DNA of 64,000 bases from positions 1 through 64,000 of the IMG/VR virus record IMGVR_UViG_3300042924_005664, one strand, 5' to 3'. The position numbers were made by a program, and so were the translations under genes. Under the pieces are notes generated by a model. That model had not been told where the DNA came from and did not search any database. It saw only the letters and a list, made by a program, of their open reading frames with translations. Every line of letters starts with the position of its first letter. Positions within the stretch are counted from its first letter, which is position 1. This DNA comes from a virus. Positions 1 through 9,500 of the stretch are shown here, piece by piece.

Positions 1-1
1 A

Positions 2-508
2 AAAATTGCGGAGTATGGAATTTTAAGGACGCAGCACAGACGCGTTTCTACTGAGTCAGTGCAGCGTTTAGACGTAAGTTCCTGCGAAACGAGATACTCT
101 TCGGATGTGGACAAGGCATTTAGCCTACTAGTCGAGTGGTGTGGAGAGCTTGGACTAGAAGCAGTTCGTGTGTTTATAGATCCATGGCAGGAGATTTCTG
201 TAGGCATTCCTCAGTCCGATGAAAAAGAATCCTGCATCGTCCACGAAGATGGAACTTCAACTATTATTGAGCTTGAGCAGACCCCGTACGAAATTGCCAA
301 CTACAACGCCGAGTCGTGGTTTGCTACTGAAACGCAAACAGCTACTCTAACCTGCACAAGCGGCCTTGGATTCGACGTGTCTGCAACTGCTACCGCGTCC
401 GCAGAGTCATTTGTATCCTTGGCAGACGCAACACAGAAGGCAATTACATTGGCTGCACAAGCAGCATCAGCAGCTGCACAAAAGTACAGGCAACAGAACC
501 CCTGCTAG
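2..508 (+). CDS. C-terminal part of a virion/adhesin-like protein (5' end outside window)
   Basis: The reading frame is open from the first bases of the window, so the gene begins upstream. A GTG at 59 is only an internal possibility. About 168 residues are visible. The last 40 residues are Ala-rich with regularly spaced Ala, Gln and Phe/Tyr and end in a Cys (ATQKAITLAAQAASAAAQKY, then NPC). Ala-rich tails of this kind occur at the ends of phage tail-associated and Bacteroidota-type surface proteins (DUF5977-like), but that match is from memory. Two residues separate its stop from the next virion-like gene at 511, so it probably belongs to the same tail or adhesin operon. Role inferred from context only. 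Confidence 0.6.
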   Translation, partial: KIAEYGILRTQHRRVSTESVQRLDVSSCETRYSSDVDKAFSLLVEWCGELGLEAVRVFIDPWQEISVGIPQSDEKESCIVHEDGTSTIIELEQTPYEIANYNAESWFATETQTATLTCTSGLGFDVSATATASAESFVSLADATQKAITLAAQAASAAAQKYRQQNPC

Positions 509-510
509 TC

Positions 511-1689
511 ATGCCAACTATTCAGGATGCCAATACCAAGATCACGAATTTCCCCAATAAATTCGTTAGTCCATGGGGGAACGATGCGATCACACCTCTG
601 TACTCCTCAATGCCTTTGAAGAGCCCAGTAGAAGGATGCTTGGAGTGCATTGTATGTGGGAGTTATAGCTCTAGGTATGAGATCATTTCTAGTAGTGAAA
701 GCGGAGTTGTTGCGGCTTTGACAATTCCAAGCACGCCCGAGGCTAGAGTTGTAGTAGTTGGAGGTGGAGGTTCTTCTCAAAATGCTTCTGTTGGTTTTAA
801 TCAATTTGCTTCAGGCGGAGGTGGGGGTGGTTCCGTAAATGAAATTCTTAATTTGGGGCTAATAGCTGGCGAGACTTACACCGCTCACGTCGGTAAAGGA
901 GGTATGCGTTGGTCTAATAATCTGGGGTTACCTTATTTTTCAGGAGAGGCTAGTTATTTTGGAATATCAGGTGAGAATCCAATAATTATTAGTGCTGGAG
1001 GAAATACTTCTGGATGCAGCCCATGCGGCCCAGTAAATCCAGTATTACCCCGCAGTTCTGGTGGGGGAAGCGGTTCGTACCTAGGTGGCTATCCTCCAAC
1101 CCTTGGGACGACACCAGCACTTGGTGGAATTGGAACTTTTGCTAATAATGGTTTTCAAGGGTGGACTGTCATTGCTGGTGGTGGCGGAGTGGGAGGAGGC
1201 GGAGACGCATCATCGACAAAAAATTCTTTTGGCAACGCATCTGTAGTGAAAGCAGGAGATGGTGGATCAGGAGTCTATTCTGTAATTGCTGGTAGATCTT
1301 TCGGCGGTGGAGGTGGTGGCGGAGCAGTGTCTTATTCTTTTTTCGGAACACCTGCTACAATAGTGCAGGGAGTTGGTGGGGGTGGAGGTGCTGGTTCTGG
1401 ATTTATTCAACCACTAAATCCCAGTGGATTCCCAATACCTTTCAATTGCAACAATACACCTTCAGCTTCATCTCCGTGTCCCGAACAAAATAGTGGAAGT
1501 GGAGCTGGCGGAGTGGCGGGCGATTATGTTCAACAAGTAACTGGTGCTGATGGACTAATCTTGCTACAAGTTCGAGCGGATAAGTACACTGGAGTAGTTA
1601 CTGGAGATGTTCAAATTACAGATGTTCTCTTTAGAGGAACTCTTATGAAACAGATTAAGTTTTTGGGTTCTGGAACATACACTGCGTAG
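511..1689 (+). CDS. Glycine-rich virion protein (tail/adhesin-like)
   Basis: A 392-residue protein. The first 60 residues form a small domain (NKFVSPWGNDAITPLYSS and the cysteines of CLECIVCG) that is repeated almost unchanged in the next protein. From about residue 75 it becomes a Gly-rich solenoid with runs of Gly separated by hydrophobic beta strands, as in the glycine-rich domains of phage tail fibres that form poly-Gly-II-type bundles. It starts with ATG 3 nt after the preceding stop. A likely role is receptor binding or fibre tip; this is inferred from composition and position. Confidence 0.7.
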   Translation: MPTIQDANTKITNFPNKFVSPWGNDAITPLYSSMPLKSPVEGCLECIVCGSYSSRYEIISSSESGVVAALTIPSTPEARVVVVGGGGSSQNASVGFNQFASGGGGGGSVNEILNLGLIAGETYTAHVGKGGMRWSNNLGLPYFSGEASYFGISGENPIIISAGGNTSGCSPCGPVNPVLPRSSGGGSGSYLGGYPPTLGTTPALGGIGTFANNGFQGWTVIAGGGGVGGGGDASSTKNSFGNASVVKAGDGGSGVYSVIAGRSFGGGGGGGAVSYSFFGTPATIVQGVGGGGGAGSGFIQPLNPSGFPIPFNCNNTPSASSPCPEQNSGSGAGGVAGDYVQQVTGADGLILLQVRADKYTGVVTGDVQITDVLFRGTLMKQIKFLGSGTYTA

Positions 1690-1700
1690 CAATAAATTTT

Positions 1701-2519
1701 ATGCCCTCCATCCAAACAGCATCGATTCCAGTAACCTCATTCCCCAATGAGTTCGTGTCGCCATGGGGCAATGACGAACCGATTCCTTTGTACTCATCGG
1801 TTCCTCTTAGGAGCCCAGTAGTTGGTTGCTTGCCTTGTGTGGTATGTGGCAATTCTAATACTAGGTATGAAATTATTGGATCCCCCAACGCAAATCCGAT
1901 CACAGGTGATCGCGCTGGTGGAGACGGCGGAGGAGGCGGCGGCGTGGGAGGTGGCGGCGGCGGCGGGGGAGATGGAGTTGTCATCACCCTACTCCCAAGT
2001 TCTCCTCCTCCATGTATCACGACAAATAAGCGATTCTTGGGGCCGGGGTCTGAACCTCAAGAGGGAATGATTATTGTAAATAGGTTTATCATTAACTTAT
2101 CGGGCCTTGAGTTTTGCCCTTGTATAAACTTGGATGACCCATCTCTTCCCTGTAGTACCGAGTTTCAGGAATACTGGGATTATATTGTGAGTAATTTATA
2201 TTCAGAGCTTTCTAATCCGATTGTATTGGAATACATTCCCATCAATTCCCCAAATTACAGTCAAATAAGTGGTGATCCTTACTTTTGTATTAATGGAGGA
2301 GATCAGATATTCCCGCCCAATGAGCCATTTTCGGTGCTTCCGATAATAGGAGGCGACGGCTTCCCGTGCTCTACCCCAATGTTCTTTAACGGGCTATGCG
2401 TTACGTCAGAAACGGAAACAAGCATTACAGTTAGCAATAGCCAAACACTAGAAGCAGATTGCGGCCCACGCACTTTTCCTCTCGCGTATGGAGGTTCAGT
2501 AACTATAACTTGGGAGTAA
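1701..2519 (+). CDS. Virion protein sharing the N-terminal domain of its neighbour
   Basis: A 272-residue protein. Residues 1-60 match the N-terminus of the protein at 511 closely (NEFVSPWGNDEPIPLYSS, CLPCVVCG), indicating tandem duplication of an attachment domain with different C-termini. A short Gly-only stretch follows at about residues 72-92, then a unique 170-residue Cys-containing domain. The layout suggests interchangeable fibre tips on a shared anchor. Function is inferred. Confidence 0.7.
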   Translation: MPSIQTASIPVTSFPNEFVSPWGNDEPIPLYSSVPLRSPVVGCLPCVVCGNSNTRYEIIGSPNANPITGDRAGGDGGGGGGVGGGGGGGGDGVVITLLPSSPPPCITTNKRFLGPGSEPQEGMIIVNRFIINLSGLEFCPCINLDDPSLPCSTEFQEYWDYIVSNLYSELSNPIVLEYIPINSPNYSQISGDPYFCINGGDQIFPPNEPFSVLPIIGGDGFPCSTPMFFNGLCVTSETETSITVSNSQTLEADCGPRTFPLAYGGSVTITWE

Positions 2520-2523
2520 TAAA

Positions 2524-2991
2524 ATGAATTTTACGGAGTCCCCTCCTTGCAAAAATAGGGAAGCGTGTACAGCCTGTAGGTTCATTCCAGAATGGAGACT
2601 CCAGTTTAGTGCGCCAGAAGAATGTCCACACGGCATTACCTTGGACAATTTGCCAGAAGCTAAAAGCATGTTAAACAGGCTGATCCGTGAGAAGGGGGTA
2701 AGACCACAGGCAAGTCCCCATCCAACCTTATTGAAAAAGGCAGGATCATTGGCATCTAACTTAGGTGTTTGGGCCAAGGCTGGGTTTCAAGTGGTTGACG
2801 CATCACAACTCCAGAGCCGCCTAGACGTCTGCAAGGGTTGTGAATTTTGGGATCAATCGGGATTTGCTGGAACAGGAAGTTGCAAGAAATGCGGCTGTTC
2901 CACTCAGGCGAAGCTCCGAATGACTACTTCAAAATGCCCCGTTGACAAGTGGGGGCCGATAGAAATACCAATTATCGATGTATCACAATAA
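2524..2991 (+). CDS. Cysteine-rich zinc-binding phage protein
   Basis: A 155-residue protein with two cysteine clusters: CKNREACTACRF near the N-terminus, and a C-terminal ribbon with CKGCEFWD, then CKKCGCST and a final CPVDKW. The spacing is that of a zinc ribbon family common in tailed phages. A related Cys cluster is in the protein at 44053, which sits next to the portal gene. It lies among virion genes, so an assembly or minor virion role is possible; nothing shows a catalytic activity. Confidence 0.7.
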   Translation: MNFTESPPCKNREACTACRFIPEWRLQFSAPEECPHGITLDNLPEAKSMLNRLIREKGVRPQASPHPTLLKKAGSLASNLGVWAKAGFQVVDASQLQSRLDVCKGCEFWDQSGFAGTGSCKKCGCSTQAKLRMTTSKCPVDKWGPIEIPIIDVSQ

Positions 2992-2997
2992 AAATTT

Positions 2998-3378
2998 ATG
3001 AGAACACAGATAACCTACAAACTAGTGCTTCCCGGCACCCAAGAGTTCCTGCAGCTCCAGACCTTTGCAAAATCCTTCGATCACGAAATTGTCCCACATC
3101 CTAAAATAAATGTTTACGCGCACTACAGAGATGAGGTATGTTTTGGCTATTCGGAACACGTTTTCGTGCCCACCGTCTATCCTGCATTTCACCCCATGCT
3201 CACCAAACCTCAAGATGTCCTACAAGTGATGGCCGACTGGCGCTCTCATAGTCAGTTCTCCTGTTCGCCAGCCTACATTGGCGTACCGCTTTCTGAAGCA
3301 AGGCCAAACTTCCCTCAAAGGATCATGGAAAAACTAGGTCTTCGTCGCCACGAGCGCGAGATCTACACCCTCGCATAA
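2998..3378 (+). CDS. Hypothetical protein in virion gene cluster
   Basis: A 126-residue protein, not recognised. It is moderately hydrophobic with many aromatic and Pro residues in the middle and a basic C-terminus (KLGLRRHERE). The start follows the previous stop by 6 nt with an AATTT leader and no Shine-Dalgarno sequence; the gene ends 2 nt before the next ATG. This tight packing supports it as real. Confidence 0.65.
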   Translation: MRTQITYKLVLPGTQEFLQLQTFAKSFDHEIVPHPKINVYAHYRDEVCFGYSEHVFVPTVYPAFHPMLTKPQDVLQVMADWRSHSQFSCSPAYIGVPLSEARPNFPQRIMEKLGLRRHEREIYTLA

Positions 3379-3380
3379 TC

Positions 3381-4235
3381 ATGGGCGGATCTCCACAAGT
3401 ACAAGCACCCGATAACAGGCCCATGTGGGCTGCGCTGCAGATGCAGCAGAGTGGGCAGAATCAGGCGATGCAAAATCGTGCTGATCTACTCAAGTACATG
3501 TCTCAAATTTCTCCTGCGGTCTCTTATACCGACATTTGGGGGCAGAAGGGAGCTGCAAATGTGGCGAAAGATGCCGCAGAGATCAACTATCGCAACCAGC
3601 AGGCGATGCAGAAGGCGCTCGATCCTCAAGGTTTCCAGATTGCCGAGGATACTCGTAACCGAGTAGCCCAGATGGTTAGCCCAGCTGGACAGAGGGCGCT
3701 AGCCAACCAGCAGTTTGCACAGCGTACGTTACCGGGAATGTACAGCACTGGCCTCGATCCCCGTTCCACCATTTACGCGAGTGGATTGTTTGACGCCAAT
3801 ACGCTTCAGGGTCTCCAACTTCAGCAGCAACTTGCCAACATCGGACAAGGATATGGGGCTGCGAACCCAGCGCCTCGAGTTGGAATTGATCCCGGCATTG
3901 CGGCCTCTATCGCCTCTCAGGAAGGGGCACGTGCTGCGGATCGCGCAAACGCATTTACGCAAAATCTTCTCCAAGGTGCAGGAAACCTTCAGCAGAGCTA
4001 CGAGCAAGGAATGAACAGCCTCTACAGCAACATGGGACAAGCGGTTCAAACTGATGCGGCCAACCGATTGGCAGCACAGCAAGCAAGCCAGTCCGCACAA
4101 GCTCAGGGTGCAGGATCTTTGTATCAGGGTCTAGGTGCCCTAGGTGGCGGTATAATCGGATCCTTCGGAGGCCCAGCGGGAACTGCGAGTGGAAGTTCTT
4201 TGGGAAGTTATCTGCCCAGAGCTTTTGGAGCTTGA
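3381..4235 (+). CDS. Gln/Ala-rich probable internal virion protein
   Basis: A 284-residue protein starting MGGS and dominated by Gln, Ala, Asn and Gly, with long predicted helices (QMQQSGQNQAMQNRADLLKY). The last 45 residues are Gly-rich and apolar. Proteins of this composition next to a giant internal protein resemble podovirus ejection proteins. Role inferred from composition and from its place directly before the proteins at 4329, 4842 and 6537. Confidence 0.65.
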   Translation: MGGSPQVQAPDNRPMWAALQMQQSGQNQAMQNRADLLKYMSQISPAVSYTDIWGQKGAANVAKDAAEINYRNQQAMQKALDPQGFQIAEDTRNRVAQMVSPAGQRALANQQFAQRTLPGMYSTGLDPRSTIYASGLFDANTLQGLQLQQQLANIGQGYGAANPAPRVGIDPGIAASIASQEGARAADRANAFTQNLLQGAGNLQQSYEQGMNSLYSNMGQAVQTDAANRLAAQQASQSAQAQGAGSLYQGLGALGGGIIGSFGGPAGTASGSSLGSYLPRAFGA

Positions 4236-4249
4236 AAGTAAATTTATTT

Positions 4250-4279
4250 GTTGTATCCAATTAGAAATTGCAATACAAC
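4250..4279 (+). terminator. Stem-loop between virion genes
   Basis: A 7-bp stem (GTTGTAT with ATACAAC) stacks on a 5-bp stem (CAATT with AATTG) around a 3-nt loop, with a small internal bulge. It fills the 93-nt gap between the genes at 3381 and 4329. There is no U-tract afterwards, so it may be a partial terminator, an RNA processing site or a stability hairpin. Confidence 0.5.
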
Positions 4280-4328
4280 TGCTGACAAAATTAACCACTA
4301 AAACTAACCCCTAACCAATTAAAATATC

Positions 4329-4829
4329 ATGGGTGGATCAAGAGGCGGCGGCGGCGGTAATAACGACAATTCAATGGCAATGATGGCGATGATGCAGCGC
4401 CAGCAAGAAGCGGCTGCGGCTGCTGCTCGTGAAGCCGCAAGGCAAGCTGCCATCCAAGCTCAGAACCAAGCCAACCAGCAGATGGCTAATCAAAGCCAGC
4501 AGGCGGTTAGTCAATACTTGAGCCAGCAGAATCAATTGCAAAAGGGTCAGGATCTAGCTTCAACGCAAGCCGCTGCTCAAGCAGCCGCTGGAGCTGGTGG
4601 AGCCGCTACTGGCGGTGGTTATGATATCAACCAATCCAAGCAGGAAGCGCTTTCCAATCTCGGAGCAGCCGCTGGTGGAATGCCAATGACAGCAGCAAAC
4701 CAAGTTGGAGCTGGTGGATCTACAATGAACCCAGCCGCCGCAGGACAAGCTGCAATGGTCAATCAGTCCGCTCAACCTAATCAGTTCGCTATGCCGTCCA
4801 TGGCGGGGATCACTTTCGGAGGATCCTAA
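4329..4829 (+). CDS. Ala/Gln-rich low-complexity virion-associated protein
   Basis: A 166-residue protein: MGGSRGGGGG start, then a long Ala/Gln/Arg helix (AAAAAAREAARQAAIQ) and a Gly/Ala-rich tail. The opening resembles the protein at 3381, suggesting a related family. It sits after a hairpin gap and directly before the gene at 4842. Probably an internal or ejection component; no catalytic motif is visible. Confidence 0.6.
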   Translation: MGGSRGGGGGNNDNSMAMMAMMQRQQEAAAAAAREAARQAAIQAQNQANQQMANQSQQAVSQYLSQQNQLQKGQDLASTQAAAQAAAGAGGAATGGGYDINQSKQEALSNLGAAAGGMPMTAANQVGAGGSTMNPAAAGQAAMVNQSAQPNQFAMPSMAGITFGGS

Positions 4830-4841
4830 TCCCCTCCGAAA

Positions 4842-6530
4842 ATGGCGCTTGATACCTCTGGCTTTGGTTTGAATTTGGGTCAGGAGCAGGTGATTGTGCC
4901 TTCTCTTGCTTCCCTAGCTCCCTACGCACCCAACTTTCAGGGTCTCGCGTGGAAACCCGCTAATATTCAAGCTCCAGACATGTCGGAGGCTAAAGGACTA
5001 GGTGCAGCACTTGGTTCGATCGGTGCAGGAATTCAGGTTGCGTACAAGACGGCACAAGAAGAGCAGAGAGAACTTCGCAAGGACGCCCTAGACAGGGCAA
5101 AACTTGCTGCCGCTGAAAACAGGGACGCTATTCGGGAGGCACGTACTCAACAGACCCATGCCGACTCCATGGCGATGCAAGCGGCCAACCTCGCCGTGTC
5201 TCAGGGTCAGCTGCGACTAGCACAACAAAAGCAAGCGGACAAAGCGGGTGGAGCCCCCGATTACAGCGAGTATCTAAACCCCCAAAACGCTGAGGATACC
5301 GCTGCTGGAGACAGGATCATGGATGTGATGGAGGGGATTAAAAAGAAAGGGACTCCCCAGTACTTTCCAGAATCGAAACTTGAACTAGGTGCCCCAGCGC
5401 CTCAAGTGGACGAGCCTAGTATGTCTTTCGATGGCGGGAACAATCTCGGCTCTCTATCTGCTCCAGTAGTGATGCCTCCGCAGGAGGATCAAAGATATGC
5501 CGCGCTGCGAGAAATGGGCGGAAGTGTTTCTCCTTTCAGCGTAGCTAGTGCTGATGGAGCTGGGCCATCAGAACCAACTCCCAATCTGCCCTATTCGCTG
5601 CAGGGCGGAGTACCGAAGCCACTTGCTGGTGTGCAGGTTCCTAGCACAAGGGAGCTCTACGCTGGAACTGGATTCTCTCCAACTCCTATTCCAACTTACG
5701 GAACTGCGGCGCAAGAAACTTCTGCGGCTAGTGGCACAGCGGCGCAACCTTCCAGATCACCGATCGTAGCGTTTCCGATAACTGATCCAAATGGAGGCAC
5801 CCTAGGCTATGCGTACTACGATAAGGTTTCCCGAAAATTAATACCGGGTTCTTTCGTTTCTGAAACAAAGAAATCTGATTCCACAGCGCCCCTCGCTGGA
5901 GTTCAAATTCCAGAAGGACAAAAGTTAAAGGGCATGACTATCTCGGCGGAGGGTAAGCCTAGCTATACCTACGGACTAGAGAGTGAAGGAAAATCTGCTG
6001 CACCCCTGCTGCAGGATCAGATGAAAATCCTCACCAACCTTGAGGGCGCTAACGCCACCTTGAATAATATCGAGAAGACTCTCAAAGAAGTCGGCACTTC
6101 TACTGGCCCAGTTGTCGGCGTTGCTAGGGGATACAACCCCTACGATGTCGTCGCCCAGTCTGTGGAGAACATGGTGAATAGTTTGGTGCCGGGTCTTGCT
6201 CGCGGCGTCTTCGGCGAGGTCGGCGTTCTTACTGACCGAGATGTGGATAGGTACAAGAAACTTATCCCCAACATGAGGACAGATCCTAAAGTTGCAGAGC
6301 AGATCATGAAGGATCTGCGTGAAAAACTAAACAGCACCAAGAAAGCCAACTTGGGAGTCTGGGAAAAAGCTGGCTACAACGTGGGGGGATTCAAAGAGGA
6401 TCAATCTTCCGCGCAAACTGAGCTTGAAACTTTGGCAAAAGAAATTGATTCTGCTAAGGATCAAAACTCACCAGCTATTCTTGCAAAAAAGAAAAGAGCA
6501 ACTGAACTTTACCTCTCGCAACGCAAATAA
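4842..6530 (+). CDS. Probable internal virion (ejection-type) protein
   Basis: A 562-residue protein. An N-terminal helical region is followed by a Pro/Ser-rich middle, and the C-terminal 170 residues carry GVLTDRDVDRYKKLIPNM and a helical hairpin ending in LGVWEKAGYNVGGF. Blocks of the type VLTDxDxxRYKxxxP are frequent near the ends of large phage internal or DNA-ejection proteins. It lies directly before the giant virion protein, with 6 nt between them. Function is inferred from the block and the context. Confidence 0.65.
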   Translation: MALDTSGFGLNLGQEQVIVPSLASLAPYAPNFQGLAWKPANIQAPDMSEAKGLGAALGSIGAGIQVAYKTAQEEQRELRKDALDRAKLAAAENRDAIREARTQQTHADSMAMQAANLAVSQGQLRLAQQKQADKAGGAPDYSEYLNPQNAEDTAAGDRIMDVMEGIKKKGTPQYFPESKLELGAPAPQVDEPSMSFDGGNNLGSLSAPVVMPPQEDQRYAALREMGGSVSPFSVASADGAGPSEPTPNLPYSLQGGVPKPLAGVQVPSTRELYAGTGFSPTPIPTYGTAAQETSAASGTAAQPSRSPIVAFPITDPNGGTLGYAYYDKVSRKLIPGSFVSETKKSDSTAPLAGVQIPEGQKLKGMTISAEGKPSYTYGLESEGKSAAPLLQDQMKILTNLEGANATLNNIEKTLKEVGTSTGPVVGVARGYNPYDVVAQSVENMVNSLVPGLARGVFGEVGVLTDRDVDRYKKLIPNMRTDPKVAEQIMKDLREKLNSTKKANLGVWEKAGYNVGGFKEDQSSAQTELETLAKEIDSAKDQNSPAILAKKKRATELYLSQRK

Positions 6531-6536
6531 TTTATT

Positions 6537-9500
6537 ATGGGATTTCTTGACGAACTGGATCAAAAATATGCTCAAGAGACCCCGAAGGAGGAACCGACTA
6601 AGCCTAGTGGTTTCTTGGGGGAGCTAGAGAGTAAGTACAAGGATGCTCCCGTAGAGCAGCCCAAGTCATTCCTAGAAGAGCTGGATCAGAAATATGACGT
6701 AAACCCAGACTCTCTACGCAATAGGCAATCTCGTGGAGAACCTCTTTCCATGGAGCAGGAGCGCATCGTATTTGATGCGAACCGAGCACGTGGTCTTGGG
6801 GAACAAGCAGCTGCAGCTGGCAAGGGCGTCTATGCCAGCCTTAGCGAAATGGTTCCTCAAGCCTTCGAGGGAACCAAGAAAATCATGGGTGCAGGCAAAG
6901 ACTTGGCAAAAGAAATTGGAATCAAGTACCTAGACGTCAATCCGCTTGTGCCTGAGATTGCGGTCAACTATATCGCTGGCAATACAGCAGAAGACCGAAA
7001 AGCTAATTTGGAAAAAGCTGCTAAGAGAGAAGCAGATATCGTCAGGTCATTAGCATCTGGAGCCGTTCAGGCTGGCGAAGAAGTAATCAACGAAGCCGCA
7101 CGTGGAGCTTTCTTTGGTACGCCCATTACAGATCTCGTTCAGGAATACCCAGCTGGCAAGTTGGCAGTTGAAGCCATGAAGGCGGGTGGCCCTGTAGCAC
7201 TTGCCACTAAAGCACTTGGTGGAAAGATTTTCGGAGAGCCGCTGGTTGATCTGCAGCCGATCACAAAGGACGAATCGTTCCAGAGGTCGTTGAGTCGTGA
7301 GGACATGCGCCAGCAGGAGCAGCAGGAGTATAAAGATTTGCCAGAAAGAACTACCGCAGCGTTGGTAAAGCTAGCTGAAAGTTCCGCTGGATCTTTGCTT
7401 GGAAAATCTTTGGGAGTCCCTTCCGACGAGCAGTTCCAAAAGGACTTGGTTCAGGAGCTCAAGAATAACGCGATCGTCCCCGACGAAGACGTTGCGTTGA
7501 TGGGCAATATGTTGAGCCCGCTGGATCCTACCTTTGTCTTGGCTGGGCCGCTTGCAAGGGCATCCTCGAAGGTATTCGATGTAGCCTCAGAAGCTGGTCT
7601 TCGAGCGCTTACAAAGCCAACTATTGCTGGAATGAACCCCCTCGAAGCAACGGGACGGGTAATACGATTTAGTGGAGAGGGCGCACAGAATGTTGCAAGA
7701 AAGTTCAGCGACTTTTTGACTGGGTCAGAAGACAGCTTCATCGGCAAGCTAGCGGATCCGATCGTGGCGGTGACTCGACGCCCCGGCATAATGGTCGAGG
7801 GCGCAGGGCGGGCTCTCAGGGACGTCGGACGTCAGATCGACGACGTCGGAATCCGCTCCCGCACGGGCATCATCGAGCGGGCGGGGCAGGACGTACGTTC
7901 TGGGGATTTCATGCGGACGGTCTTCGGGGCTGGAACCGAGAAGGCTCAGGCCAAGGCACTCAAGGCGTCCGAAAAGCTAGCCGAGGAGGGCGTGGATACT
8001 GGCGCTTCCGCACCAGCGCTTTCCTCCAAGCGACGTGCAGCCGCGAGAACTGCGGACTGGGTATTCCGACAAGCCGAAGCCTTAGCGCGTTACGGCACAA
8101 GCGGAGCGGCCATCGGAACCGCGCTCGGACTGCCAGACATTGAGAACGCGGAGGCGCTTGGACAGATGGCTACTACTGGAGCCATGGTCGGAGCCATCGG
8201 AGGCGCGAGGCTCGGAGAGAAAGGCGCAAAGCTAATTGATCCTAGGGTTTCGCTTAAAGGAAAGATCGACGCCATCCTAGCCGACGATCCCGTATCAAGG
8301 CGTGCTGACGAGGACGCCGACATCGAGCGTTTCAGAAGTACTGCAGCACCAGACCTTATCAACAAGGCCAACGAATTTGGGAATATCAATTCCGTTCTGC
8401 AATCTTTTGACGGCCACCTCCAGAATCTAGACTTTCAACGCGAGCAAGCGATTGCCCGTGGCGAGGCGGACGTCGCCGCTGGGATAGAGCTTGAAATTAA
8501 GAAGACTGCAGCCAGCAAGGACGCCGTTTCCAAGATGACTCCTGACGCCATGAAGGAGTACCAGCGCCGAGTGGACTTGACGCTAGCTGACGCGCTAGAC
8601 CAAGCAAAAACTACTGGCGAGGCGGTGGGTCTCAACAACATCGAGATCAAGCTGCTCTCCCCAGTCGAGATGTTGGGCTACCTTCGCGACAAGTGGGGGA
8701 CGACCCTAACGAATGCCGAGTACGTTCTCCAGTCACTGGCTGGCAACAATGATCTAAGCGATCAAGATCAGCAAAAACTTAATCAGGCGAGGGAGACTAT
8801 CAACCAGTTCAACTACATGTATCAGACCGCGATGGGTCAGCGTGGATACGCCATGTCTGATAACACGTATTCAGATAGCCCCATGCATTTGCGTCCAGCA
8901 AATCTCAAGACTCCATCGGTTGTCATTAATTCCGAACTAGTCAAGAGCCAGCTCGGAAACAATCTGTACGGAACTCTGGTTCACGAAACCAATCACGCAC
9001 TTAGGAATTTCAAGGAAGTTAAATCCATGATGGCTCCCATTGAGGAGTACTTGTTTGGTAAGAAAGTTCAAAACGCTGATGGAAGCATCACGGAGATTTC
9101 CAAAGGAATTTACGACGACGCGGCGATCGATCGCATGGGCGATTACTACGCGGAGCTTTTGGGCGGAGACAAGTGGAAGGCAGGATTCGCTACCGAGGGT
9201 CAGTATAGGAACTACATCAAGGAAGAGATTCTTGCGGAGGCCGCTGGCCTGTCCTCCAACACGGCAAACCTACGAGCTGACTTGGATTCACCGGGTCAAG
9301 CCTTCATCGATTGGGCCGCTACCTCCAACAAGAATACCTTGATCGGAAAACTACGCGACGCACTCGGGCTGAAAGGAATCTTGCTAGACGACTCAGGAAG
9401 AATCTCAGACGTTCTGGGAGAGACGATCTCACCAGAAGTTCTCGCGCTGACTCGTCAGTTCCAGCGCCAGCTCAGAGACTACAATGGATCCTTGTCGCAA